Assembly: GCF_024979315.1 (NCBI RefSeq)
Contig: NZ_JANLCK010000003.1
Span: 512,728-576,727, forward strand
Source of the DNA: Herbiconiux oxytropis
GTDB lineage: Bacteria > Actinomycetota > Actinomycetes > Actinomycetales > Microbacteriaceae
Reading direction: 5' to 3'
DNA: 64,000 nucleotides
Part shown: piece after piece, positions 44,296 through 51,768 of the stretch
Position numbering within the stretch: the stretch's first letter is position 1
Layout of the letters: the number at the start of each line of letters is the position of its first letter
The notes under the pieces: model-generated
What the model saw: the letters and a program-made list of their open reading frames with translations, nothing else
The model's database searches: none
What the model was told of the DNA's origin: nothing
Made by a program: the position numbers and the translations under genes

Positions 44296-44359
44296 CTGCC
44301 GAACCGTCAGAATCCACACATCCCGCGAGGGTTTCGTGTGGATTCTGACGTTTCGGCGG
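44296..44359. repeat. Dispersed palindromic repeat, copy 2
   Basis: Outer stem CTGCCGA (44296-44302)/TCGGCGG (44353-44359), internal loop, then a perfect 15-bp inner stem CGTCAGAATCCACAC (44305-44319)/GTGTGGATTCTGACG (44336-44350). The 15-mer TCTGCCGAACCGTCA is shared exactly with copy 1 (16526-16540) but the inner stem has a different, still complementary, sequence. It lies 15 bp after the padR stop and may end that operon. Confidence 0.8.
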
Positions 44360-44387
44360 GGTGAGGGGCAGATGAGGGGGCTGCTGG

Positions 44388-44393
44388 TAGGAT
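44388..44393 (+). promoter_or_regulatory. -10 box for the leuL-leuCD leaderless transcript
   Basis: TAGGAT lies 6 nt upstream of the leuL GTG, the same spacing as the other leaderless starts in this window. Confidence 0.6.
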
Positions 44394-44399
44394 CGGGGG

Positions 44400-44444
44400 G
44401 TGCTGTTCGGTCGGCTTCTCCTTCGCTGCCGCGACGAGTCCTAG
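44400..44444 (+). CDS. leuL: Leucine-rich leader peptide of leuCD
   Basis: A 14-codon frame (GTG start, TAG stop) encodes [14 protein letters not shown], with four Leu codons of fourteen, three of them in a row (CTT CTC CTT). It lies 67 bp ahead of leuC behind a TAGGAT box at leaderless spacing, and its last codons form the left arm of a 10-bp hairpin. Ribosome stalling at the Leu codons when charged tRNA-Leu is scarce would change the folding of the leader and raise leuCD expression. This is the standard logic of amino-acid attenuators; the peptide itself has no other role. Confidence 0.7.
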   Translation: MLFGRLLLRCRDES

Positions 44445-44466
44445 TTCAAGGCCTCCCTCGTCGCGG
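44429..44466 (+). promoter_or_regulatory. leuCD attenuator hairpin
   Basis: CCGCGACGAG (44429-44438) pairs perfectly with CTCGTCGCGG (44457-44466) across an 18-nt loop. The left arm covers leuL codons 10-13, so a ribosome finishing the peptide would block it, whereas one stalled at the Leu codons would leave it free. No T-rich terminator follows, so control could act on translation or Rho. Confidence 0.6.
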
Positions 44467-44511
44467 AGTTCGTCAACGGCTGACCTCTCCACCTCTCTCG
44501 AAGGACACGCA

Positions 44512-45966
44512 ATGGACACCGCATCCGCACGCCCCCGCACCCTCGCCGAAAAGGTGTGGGACGACCACCTCGTCGTGAAGGGCGAGAACGGCAACCCGGA
44601 CCTCATCTACATCGACCTGCACCTCGTGCACGAAGTCACGAGCCCCCAGGCCTTCGACGGCCTGCGCGCCGAGGGCAGGCCCCTGCGCCGCCTCGACCTC
44701 ACGATCGCCACCGAGGACCACAACACCCCCACCCTCGCCATCGACCAGCCCATCGCCGACCTGACCAGCCGCACCCAGATCCAGACCCTGCGCAACAACG
44801 CCAAGGAGTTCGGGGTGCGCCTGCACTCGCTCGGCGACCTCGAGCAGGGCATCGTGCACGTGGTCGGCCCGCAGCTCGGCCTCACGATGCCGGGCATCAC
44901 GGTGGTCTGCGGCGACAGCCACACGAGCACCCACGGTGCGTTCGGCGCGATGGCCTTCGGCATCGGCACGAGCGAGGTGGAGCACGTCATGGCCACTCAG
45001 ACGCTGCCGCTGAAGCCCTTCAAGACGATGGCCATCACAGTCGAGGGCACGCTGAAGCCCGGCGTCACCGCGAAGGACATCATCCTCGCCGTGATCGCCA
45101 AGATCGGCACCGGCGGCGGCCAGGGCTACGTGCTCGAGTATCGCGGCTCGGCCATCCGGAGCCTCTCCATGGAGGGCCGCATGACGATCTGCAACATGTC
45201 GATCGAGGCCGGTGCCCGCGCGGGCATGGTGGCGCCCGACCAGATCACCTTCGACTACCTCGAGGGCCGCCCGCACGCCCCCGCAGGTCAGGACTGGGAC
45301 GACGCGATCGCCTACTGGAAGACCCTGCCCACCGACGAGGGCGCGGTCTTCGACGCCGAGGTCTTCCTCGACGCCGACGAGCTCGAGCCTTTCGTGACCT
45401 GGGGCACCAACCCCGGCCAGGGCGTCTCGCTGAGCGACGTCGTGCCCGACCCCGCCGCCATCCTCGACCCCAACGAGCGCTCGGCCGCCGAGCGCGCGCT
45501 CGAGTACATGGACCTGAAAGCCGGCACACCGCTCAAGGAGATCCCGGTCGACGCCGTGTTCATGGGCTCGTGCACCAACAGCCGGATCGAGGATCTCCGC
45601 ACCTTCGCCGAGATCATCAAGGGCCAGAAGAAGGCCGAGGGCGTCCGCGTGATGGTGGTGCCGGGTTCGGCCCGCGTGCGCATCGAGGCCGAGGCCGAGG
45701 GCATCGACAAGATCGTGGAGGAGTTCGGCGCCGAGTGGCGCTTCGCAGGCTGCTCCATGTGCCTCGGCATGAACCCCGACCAGCTGGCACCGGGGGAGCG
45801 CTGCGCGTCGACCTCCAACCGCAACTTCGAGGGCCGCCAGGGCAAGGGCGGCCGCACGCACCTGGTGTCGCCGGTGGTCGCCGCGGCCACCGCCATCCGG
45901 GGCAGGCTCTCGAGCGTCTCCGACCTGAAGCAGCCGGCGCACGCGCGCTACACGGTGGGAGTGTAA
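44512..45966 (+). CDS. leuC: 3-isopropylmalate dehydratase large subunit
   Basis: The 484-residue protein is a full-length Leu[51 protein letters not shown], the [4Fe-4S] cysteines in [13 protein letters not shown] and [14 protein letters not shown], and [10 protein letters not shown]. With LeuD it isomerises 2- to 3-isopropylmalate in leucine synthesis. AAGGA precedes the ATG. It is followed by leuD 4 bp later and preceded by the leucine-rich leader. Confidence 0.98.
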   Translation: MDTASARPRTLAEKVWDDHLVVKGENGNPDLIYIDLHLVHEVTSPQAFDGLRAEGRPLRRLDLTIATEDHNTPTLAIDQPIADLTSRTQIQTLRNNAKEFGVRLHSLGDLEQGIVHVVGPQLGLTMPGITVVCGDSHTSTHGAFGAMAFGIGTSEVEHVMATQTLPLKPFKTMAITVEGTLKPGVTAKDIILAVIAKIGTGGGQGYVLEYRGSAIRSLSMEGRMTICNMSIEAGARAGMVAPDQITFDYLEGRPHAPAGQDWDDAIAYWKTLPTDEGAVFDAEVFLDADELEPFVTWGTNPGQGVSLSDVVPDPAAILDPNERSAAERALEYMDLKAGTPLKEIPVDAVFMGSCTNSRIEDLRTFAEIIKGQKKAEGVRVMVVPGSARVRIEAEAEGIDKIVEEFGAEWRFAGCSMCLGMNPDQLAPGERCASTSNRNFEGRQGKGGRTHLVSPVVAAATAIRGRLSSVSDLKQPAHARYTVGV

Positions 45967-45970
45967 AGCC

Positions 45971-46567
45971 ATGGAAGCGATCAACATCCTGCAGGGCGTC
46001 GCCGTGCCGCTGAAGCGCTCGAACGTCGACACCGACCAGATCATCCCGGCCGTCTACCTCAAGCGGGTCACGAAGACGGGCTTCGACGACGCCCTCTTCG
46101 CCGGCTGGCGGAACGACCCCGAGTTCGTGCTCAACCAGCCCGCATTCCAGAATCCGCGGATCCTCGTGGCCGGCCCCGACTTCGGCACCGGCTCCAGCCG
46201 CGAGCACGCCGTCTGGGCGCTCCGCGACTTCGGCTTCCAGGTGGTGCTGTCGGCCCGTTTCGGCGACATCTTCCGCGGCAACTCGGGCAAGCAGGGCCTG
46301 CTCACGGGGCTCGTCGAGGAGGCCGAGATCGAGCGGATCTGGGCCGCCATCGATGCGCAGCCCGGCATCGAGATGACGGTCGATCTGACGGCCAAGACGG
46401 CGGTCATCGGGGATCTCACAGTCTCGTTCGAGATCGATGATTACACTCGCTGGAGGCTTCTGGAGGGTCTGGACGACATCGGACTGACTCTGCGAGACGA
46501 AGCCGCCATCACGGAATTCGAGAGCCGCCGGGAGAGTTGGAGACCTCGAACGCTTCCCGTGAAGTAG
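45971..46567 (+). CDS. leuD: 3-isopropylmalate dehydratase small subunit
   Basis: The 198-residue protein has the swivel-domain signatures [21 protein letters not shown] and [44 protein letters not shown]. It completes the LeuCD isomerase with the upstream gene. The two are 4 bp apart and surely co-transcribed. Confidence 0.97.
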   Translation: MEAINILQGVAVPLKRSNVDTDQIIPAVYLKRVTKTGFDDALFAGWRNDPEFVLNQPAFQNPRILVAGPDFGTGSSREHAVWALRDFGFQVVLSARFGDIFRGNSGKQGLLTGLVEEAEIERIWAAIDAQPGIEMTVDLTAKTAVIGDLTVSFEIDDYTRWRLLEGLDDIGLTLRDEAAITEFESRRESWRPRTLPVK

Positions 46568-46630
46568 CGTGCGGATACCGCCACGAGCGGGCATCGAGCC
46601 ACAACAGCGACACAACAGTCAGGTGATCAA

Positions 46631-48001
46631 GTGAACAGTCTCGTACAGGACGGCCGCAAGGCGGCCGAGCGGGTCGGACTCAAGTCCGACACGATCGTCA
46701 TCAACGGCGGTCGCCCGCTCCGCGGGACCATCGACGTCCGGGGTGCCAAGAACCTCGTCACGAAGGCGATGGTGGCCTCCCTCCTCGGCGACACCACCTC
46801 GACGCTCCGCGATGTCCCCGACATCAGCGACGTGCACGTGGTCGCGAGCCTGCTCGAGATCCACGGCGTCAAGATCACCGGCTCCGCCGCCACGGGCGTG
46901 CTGCAGCTCGACCCCGCCAACGTGGCGAGCGCGAAGAGCGCCGAGATCGACGCGCTCTCGGGCTCGTCGCGCATCCCGATCCTGTTCTGCGGCCCGCTGC
47001 TGCACCGCCTCGGCCACGCCTTCATCCCGGATCTCGGCGGCTGCCGCATCGGCGACCGCCCGATCGACTTCCACCTGGATGCGCTCCGTGCGTTCGGCGC
47101 GGTCGTCGACAAGCTGCCGAGCGGCATCAACATCACGGCACCCAACGGCCTCCGCGGTGCGAACATCGAGCTGCCCTACCCGAGCGTGGGCGCCACCGAG
47201 CAGGTGCTGCTCACCGGCGTGCGCGCCATGGGCACCACCGAGCTCAAGAACGCGGCCATCGAGCCCGAGATCATGGACCTCATCGCGGTGCTGCAGAAGA
47301 TGGGCGCGATCATCTCGGTCGAGCCCAACCGCACCATCCTGATCGAGGGCGTCGAGAGCCTCGAGGGCTACAACCACCGTGCGCTGTTCGACCGCAACGA
47401 GGCCGCCTCCTGGGCCTCCGCCGCGCTCGCGACCGGCGGATCCATCTTCACCACGGGCGCCAAGCAGTCCGAGATGATGACCTTCCTCAACGTCTTCCGC
47501 AAGATCGGCGGCGCGTTCGACATCGAGGAGGAGGGCATCCGCTTCTACCACCCGGGTGGCGACCTCAAGCCCGTCGTCATCGAGACGGATGTGCACCCCG
47601 GCTTCATGACCGACTGGCAGCAGCCCCTCATCGTGGCGCTCACCCAGGCCCACGGCACCTCGATCGTGCACGAGACGGTCTACGAGAACCGCTTCGGGTT
47701 CGTGGATGCGCTCGTCAAGATGGGCGCCAACGTCGAGGTGCACAAGGACGGCCTGGCCGACCCGAACCGCCGCGTGCCCCGCCGACCGCTCGAGCAGGCC
47801 GCCGTCATCACGGGCCCCACAAAGCTGCACGGCGCCGAGCTCGAGGTGCCGGACCTCCGCGGCGGCTTCAGCCACCTCATCGCCGCGCTCACCGCCGACG
47901 GCCGCTCCTCGGTGTCGAACGTGGGCCTCATCGCCCGCGGCTACGGCGACTTCGTGGGCAAGCTGGAGAAGCTGGGAGCAGACTTCTACTTCGCCGAGTA
48001 G
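46631..48001 (+). CDS. murA: UDP-N-acetylglucosamine 1-carboxyvinyltransferase
   Basis: The 456-residue protein catalyses the first committed step of peptidoglycan precursor synthesis (enolpyruvyl transfer from PEP to UDP-GlcNAc). It has the catalytic lysine in VRGAKNLVTKAM (Lys40) and the fosfomycin-target cysteine in GGCRIGDRPIDFHL (Cys138, equivalent to E. coli Cys115), so the enzyme should be fosfomycin-sensitive at this position. RNEAASWASAAL and DLRGGFSHLIAAL fit the family. GTG 46631 has AGG upstream. It heads murA-plsC-gpsA-ddl. Confidence 0.95.
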   Translation: MNSLVQDGRKAAERVGLKSDTIVINGGRPLRGTIDVRGAKNLVTKAMVASLLGDTTSTLRDVPDISDVHVVASLLEIHGVKITGSAATGVLQLDPANVASAKSAEIDALSGSSRIPILFCGPLLHRLGHAFIPDLGGCRIGDRPIDFHLDALRAFGAVVDKLPSGINITAPNGLRGANIELPYPSVGATEQVLLTGVRAMGTTELKNAAIEPEIMDLIAVLQKMGAIISVEPNRTILIEGVESLEGYNHRALFDRNEAASWASAALATGGSIFTTGAKQSEMMTFLNVFRKIGGAFDIEEEGIRFYHPGGDLKPVVIETDVHPGFMTDWQQPLIVALTQAHGTSIVHETVYENRFGFVDALVKMGANVEVHKDGLADPNRRVPRRPLEQAAVITGPTKLHGAELEVPDLRGGFSHLIAALTADGRSSVSNVGLIARGYGDFVGKLEKLGADFYFAE

Positions 48002-48016
48002 GGGCGAAGACTCCCC

Positions 48017-48790
48017 ATGGCGCCGCCCCGCAAGAACACCGAGAAGACCGCTGCCTTCCGGGTGGTCGAGGTGCTCGTGGTTCCGCTGCTGACGGCGATC
48101 GTGAAGGTCGAGCAGCACGGCACCGAGCACCTCCCCACGAGCGGGCCCTTCGTGCTCACGCCGAACCACTACTCGAACTTCGACCCGGTCGTCATGGCGT
48201 GGGGGGTGTGGAAGCTCGGGCGCGCCCCGCGGTTCCTGGCGAAGGCCTCGTTGTTCACGGTGCCCCTCGTGGGCTGGGGCCTGCGGGCGATCGGCCAGAT
48301 CCCGGTGGAGCGCTCGGGGCCCGGCCGCCAGAGCGCCCCCATCTCGGCCGCCACCGAACTGCTCGAGCACGAGAAGGGCATCATCATCTATCCCGAGGGC
48401 ACCCTCACGCGAGACCCGGACCTCTGGCCCATGCGGGGCAAGACCGGCGCCGTGCGCCTGGCGCTGCAGCACGGGATCCCGGTCATCCCGGCCGCCCACT
48501 GGGGCGTGCAGGCCATCCTGCCGCGCTACTCCAAGAAGGTGCGGCTCATTCCGCGCAAGACCGTGCGGATCGTCTACGGCCCCCCTGTCGATCTCGATGA
48601 CCTCCGTGTGGGCGACCTCGACCAGCGGAAGCTGTCGGAGGCCACCACGCGGGTGATGGCCGCGATCACCGGGCTCGTCGAGGAGCTCCGGGGCGAGACG
48701 GCTCCTGCCGAACGCTGGAATCCGGCCGCGCACAACCAGAGCGAGTACGGCCGACTCGACGAGACCGATCAGAAGAAGAGCGCCGAGTGA
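48017..48790 (+). CDS. plsC: 1-acyl-sn-glycerol-3-phosphate acyltransferase
   Basis: The 257-residue protein has the acyltransferase blocks NHYSNFDP (HX4D catalytic motif), FTVPLVGWGLRAIGQIPVER, IIIYPEGTLTRD and IPVIPAAHWG. It acylates lysophosphatidate to phosphatidate at the membrane. It starts 15 bp after murA and overlaps gpsA by 4 nt (GTGA), linking phospholipid and wall synthesis in one operon. Confidence 0.92.
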   Translation: MAPPRKNTEKTAAFRVVEVLVVPLLTAIVKVEQHGTEHLPTSGPFVLTPNHYSNFDPVVMAWGVWKLGRAPRFLAKASLFTVPLVGWGLRAIGQIPVERSGPGRQSAPISAATELLEHEKGIIIYPEGTLTRDPDLWPMRGKTGAVRLALQHGIPVIPAAHWGVQAILPRYSKKVRLIPRKTVRIVYGPPVDLDDLRVGDLDQRKLSEATTRVMAAITGLVEELRGETAPAERWNPAAHNQSEYGRLDETDQKKSAE

Positions 48791-49914
48791 GCCGCACACG
48801 CAGCATCCCCGTCCGACCCAAGGTCACCGTGCTCGGTGCCGGGAGCTGGGGCACCACGTTCTCGAAGGTGCTCGCCGACGGCGGCTCCGACGTGACCCTG
48901 TGGGCCAGGCGGCCCGAGCTCGCGAAGGAGATCCGGGAGGCCAAGCGCAACAGCGATTACCTGCCGGGCGTCAACCTGCCGGTCTCGCTCACCGCGACCT
49001 CCGACGTGGCCTCCGCCTTGGCCGAGGCGCAGTTCGTCTTCGTCTCGATCCCGAGCCAGTCGCTCCGGTCGAACCTCGTCGAGATCAAGGAGCTGATCCC
49101 CGAGGGAGTGCCCGTGATCAGCCTCATGAAGGGCGTCGAGAAGGGCACGGGGCTCCGGATGAGCGAGGTGCTCGAGCAGGTGCTCGAGTTCGACCGCGAC
49201 CGCATCGCCGTGGCATCCGGCCCCAACCTCGCCCTCGAGATCGCCAAGGAGCAGCCCACGGCGGCCGTCGTCTCCTCCACGAGCCTCGAGACCGCCGAGG
49301 CCGTGGCCAAGGTCGCGACGAACCGCTACTTCCGCTCGTTCATCAACCAGGACGTCATCGGCACCGAGTTCGGCGGCGTGCTGAAGAACCTCATCGCCGT
49401 GGCGATCGGCATCGTCGACGGCGTGGGCTACGGCGAGAACACCAAGGCGTCGATCATCACCCGCGGACTCGTGGAGATGACCGATTTCGCGGTGGCCTAC
49501 GGCGGGCATCCGGAGACCCTGTCGGGACTCGCGGGGCTCGGTGACCTCATCGCCACCTCGGGCTCGTCGCTCTCGCGCAACAACACCGCGGGTCGGCTGC
49601 TCGGCCAGGGCTACAGCTTCGCCGACGTGGTGAAGTCGATGCAGCAGACCGCCGAGGGGCTCGCCTCCGTGGCACCGGTGCTGGCGCTCGCGGCGGCGAA
49701 GGGCGTGGAGATGCCCATCTGCCGTCAGGTGGCCGAGGTGCTGGCCGGTACGCTCGATCCGAAAGACATTGCCCCCCACCTGACCACCGACGACGAGTCG
49801 GGCCCTCAGGGCGAAAGGACACTCGATGCCAGAGAAGATCACGGTCGTGGTGCTCTTCGGGGGTCGCTCAAGCGAGCACTCGATCAGCTGCGCCACCGCC
49901 GGCGGAGTTCTTGA
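48787..49914 (+). CDS. gpsA: Glycerol-3-phosphate dehydrogenase [NAD(P)+]
   Basis: The 375-residue protein has the dinucleotide motif VLGAGSWGTTFSKVLADGG, VFVSIPSQSLR, SGPNLALEIAKEQPTA and the catalytic-lysine segment GGVLKNLIAVAIGIVDG. It reduces dihydroxyacetone phosphate to sn-glycerol 3-phosphate for lipid synthesis. Normal family length is about 330-340; here the last residues (about 347-375, Arg-rich) are read from the ddl gene in another frame, an 89-bp overlap. The stop may have moved 3' by a frameshift. GTG 48787 overlaps the plsC stop. Confidence 0.93.
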   Translation: MSRTRSIPVRPKVTVLGAGSWGTTFSKVLADGGSDVTLWARRPELAKEIREAKRNSDYLPGVNLPVSLTATSDVASALAEAQFVFVSIPSQSLRSNLVEIKELIPEGVPVISLMKGVEKGTGLRMSEVLEQVLEFDRDRIAVASGPNLALEIAKEQPTAAVVSSTSLETAEAVAKVATNRYFRSFINQDVIGTEFGGVLKNLIAVAIGIVDGVGYGENTKASIITRGLVEMTDFAVAYGGHPETLSGLAGLGDLIATSGSSLSRNNTAGRLLGQGYSFADVVKSMQQTAEGLASVAPVLALAAAKGVEMPICRQVAEVLAGTLDPKDIAPHLTTDDESGPQGERTLDAREDHGRGALRGSLKRALDQLRHRRRSS

Positions 49915-50917
49915 GGCCATAGACCGGGCGCGTTTCGACGTGATCCCCGTGGGGATCACCCGGTCGGGCGCCTTCGTGCTCGAGGAGGACTCGCCGGCGA
50001 AGTTCCGGCTCGACCCCGCCGCGCTGCCGGAGGTCGTCGACAACGGGTCGCGCATCCTGTGGCCGTCGTCGGCGTCGTCGCGCGCGCTGTCGGTTCAGGA
50101 TGCGTCGGGTGCGGTGCGCGCGCTCGGCGACGTCGATGTGGTCTTCCCGATCCTGCACGGGCCGTACGGTGAGGACGGCACGGTGCAGGGCCTGCTCGAG
50201 CTGGTGTCGCTGCCCTACGTGGGATCGGGGGTGCTCGCGTCGGCGCTCGGCATGGACAAGCACTTCACGAAGACGGTGCTCGCCGCGGCCGGGATCGACG
50301 TGGCGCCCTGGGCGACGGTGACGGCGGCGTCGTGGGCGGCGTCGCCCTCCTCCGTGACGGCGTCGGTCTCGTCGCTCGGACTGCCGTTGTTCGTGAAGCC
50401 CGCGCGCGCGGGGTCGTCGGTCGGCGTGAGCAAGGTGACCTCGCTCCACGAGCTGCCGGCAGCCCTCGAGGTGGCCCTCGCCGAGGATTCCCGCGTGCTC
50501 ATCGAGTCGGCCGTCGTGGGTCGCGAGGTGGAGTGCGGCGTGCTCGGCGGGCGGAGCGGCGGCGCACCGCGCGTGTCGGTGGCCGGTGAGATCGTGATGA
50601 CGGATCGCGCGTTCTACGACTTCGAGGCGAAGTACCTCGGGGGAGCGGGCGTCGAGCTCGTGTGCCCCGCGGTGCTGACAGACGCCGAGCTGGCCGAGAT
50701 GCAGGCGCTCGCGGCGCGGGCGTTCACGGCGATCGACGGCGAGGGCCTCGCGCGCGTCGACTTCTTCCTCACGCCATCCGGATCGTTCGTGGTCAACGAG
50801 ATCAACACCATGCCGGGCTTCACCCCCATCTCGATGTTCCCGGCCTGCTGGATAGCCTCAGGCGTCTCCTACCCGGAGCTCATCGCAGACCTCATCTCCC
50901 AGGCCCTGGAGAAGTAG
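49826..50917 (+). CDS. ddl: D-alanine--D-alanine ligase
   Basis: The 363-residue ATP-grasp enzyme joins two D-alanines for peptidoglycan. It shows VVLFGGRSSEHSISCATAGGVLEAID, PILHGPYGEDGTVQGLLELVSLPYVGSGVLASALGMDKHFTK, FVKPARAGSSVGVSKV, VGREVECGVLGG and FVVNEINTMPGFTPISMFP, all hallmarks of Ddl. The ATG has AAAGGA upstream and lies inside the gpsA 3' end. A 290-bp structured element begins 9 bp after the stop. Confidence 0.96.
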   Translation: MPEKITVVVLFGGRSSEHSISCATAGGVLEAIDRARFDVIPVGITRSGAFVLEEDSPAKFRLDPAALPEVVDNGSRILWPSSASSRALSVQDASGAVRALGDVDVVFPILHGPYGEDGTVQGLLELVSLPYVGSGVLASALGMDKHFTKTVLAAAGIDVAPWATVTAASWAASPSSVTASVSSLGLPLFVKPARAGSSVGVSKVTSLHELPAALEVALAEDSRVLIESAVVGREVECGVLGGRSGGAPRVSVAGEIVMTDRAFYDFEAKYLGGAGVELVCPAVLTDAELAEMQALAARAFTAIDGEGLARVDFFLTPSGSFVVNEINTMPGFTPISMFPACWIASGVSYPELIADLISQALEK

Positions 50918-50925
50918 GGGGGGTG

Positions 50926-51216
50926 TTTGCTGCGCCGCCGCCTCTGCGGCGCAGGCGACATGCGGCGCGGCTGTCGCTGCGCGTCGCTGCGCGGCGCTCC
51001 GCGGCAGCCGTGCCGCCTTGGGTCGGGTGGGTGGGGCCCGTTGCGAGGGGACTCCGGGGAAGTCTTGCCCAGGGGGAAGGCTCCTTGCCGAATGCCACGC
51101 AAGGGGCCTTTTTCCAGTACCCGGAGTGAGACCGTCGCCGGGCCGCGCCGCGAAGCGACGCGGAACGACGGCGGCCTCACATGTCGCCCGCGCCGCAGAG
51201 GCGGCGGCGCGGCAGT
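50926..51216. mobile_element. MITE-like element with 31-bp terminal inverted repeats and three internal hairpins
   Basis: Bases 50932-50962 and 51180-51210 are inverted repeats of 31 bp with a single mismatch; weaker pairing extends a few bases outward. Between them lie hairpin A (12-bp stem, 50962-50973 with 51005-51016), an intrinsic terminator (51077-51113) and hairpin C (51126-51137 with 51166-51180, GTGAG and CCGTCG arms). There is no plausible gene inside. The element fills the 299-bp gap between convergent ddl and DUF3515 genes, almost touching both stop codons. No target-site duplication is evident. It may be a non-autonomous mobile element or a large structured RNA/terminator. Confidence 0.65.
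51077..51113 (+). terminator. Intrinsic terminator downstream of ddl
   Basis: AAGGCTCCTTGC (51077-51088) pairs with GCAAGGGGCCTT (51099-51110) with one G-T pair; a 10-nt loop and a TTTTT run (51109-51113) complete a classical Rho-independent terminator on the plus strand. T-tailed terminators are rare elsewhere in this window. Confidence 0.75.
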
Positions 51217-51744
51217 TTACAACCCCGAGTCCAGCACGTCGTCGGCGTCCAGGCAGATCTCCTGCTGGGGGATGGCGGAGACCGCCGTGGTGAGGTCGAC
51301 GAGGGCGCTCGTGCCCGAGGCGGCGTCGGAGTCGACGATGACCTCGACCGCGGGGGTGCGGCCGTAGGTGGTGAAGACGAAGGTGGGGTCGTCGGCGTCG
51401 TCGCGGATCCAGTCGACGCCGTTGACGTTGTAGCAGGGGAGCGTGGTGGGGCCGTAGGGCTCGACGCCGCAGCGCAGCAGCACCGCTGCGGGGTCTCCCC
51501 ACGCGCCCGTCGCCTGCGCATCCGTCTCGCGCCGGGGAGCGTCGCCGACGGTGTCGGGCAGTCGCACGATGACTTCGGCGCACGCGGGGTCGGTGGCGTC
51601 TGCTGCGGGCTCGAGGGCCACCGTGGCCGCGCAGCCGGAGAGGGCGGCGGCGGTGAGGGTGTGTGCGATCGCCACCGCCGTGCGGCCGAGGGCGGATCGG
51701 GTGAGCGCGGAGCGGCGGGGCGCAGTGCGGGACGGTCTGGACAT
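51217..51744 (-). CDS. DUF3515 family lipoprotein
   Basis: The 175-residue protein has a basic, long n-region, a hydrophobic stretch and a lipobox LSGC (Cys about 37), so it is probably a lipoprotein. The exported part contains four cysteines (C..C pattern in DPACAEVIV, LRCGVEPYG, LPCYNVN, EICLDADD) and DWIRDDADDPTFVFTTYGRTPAVEVIVD, typical of the actinobacterial DUF3515 family found next to thiL. Function unknown. TAGCCT (51758-51753) lies 8 nt before the ATG, overlapping the -10 of thiL on the other strand. Confidence 0.85.
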   Translation of the reverse strand: MSRPSRTAPRRSALTRSALGRTAVAIAHTLTAAALSGCAATVALEPAADATDPACAEVIVRLPDTVGDAPRRETDAQATGAWGDPAAVLLRCGVEPYGPTTLPCYNVNGVDWIRDDADDPTFVFTTYGRTPAVEVIVDSDAASGTSALVDLTTAVSAIPQQEICLDADDVLDSGL

Positions 51745-51752
51745 CGGAGTTC

Positions 51753-51762
51753 AGGCTACCGT
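51753..51762. promoter_or_regulatory. Back-to-back overlapping -10 boxes (DUF3515/thiL)
   Basis: TAGCCT on the minus strand (51758-51753) and TACCGT on the plus strand (51757-51762) share the TA at 51757-51758. They lie 8 and 6 nt before the divergent starts at 51744 and 51769, so both transcripts should be leaderless and polymerase cannot open both at once. Confidence 0.6.
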
Positions 51763-51768
51763 TGACGC

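Noticed and set aside
44556..46013. Plus-strand frame in another phase over leuC
   Set aside because: The frame is His/Arg/Pro-rich and overlaps a canonical leuC throughout; a typical frame shadow.
51040..51113. Possible known small RNA (6C-like) inside the 50926-51216 element
   Set aside because: There are C runs on the minus strand but the two C-loop hairpins of 6C RNA are not convincingly formed, so only the terminator and the inverted-repeat element are reported.
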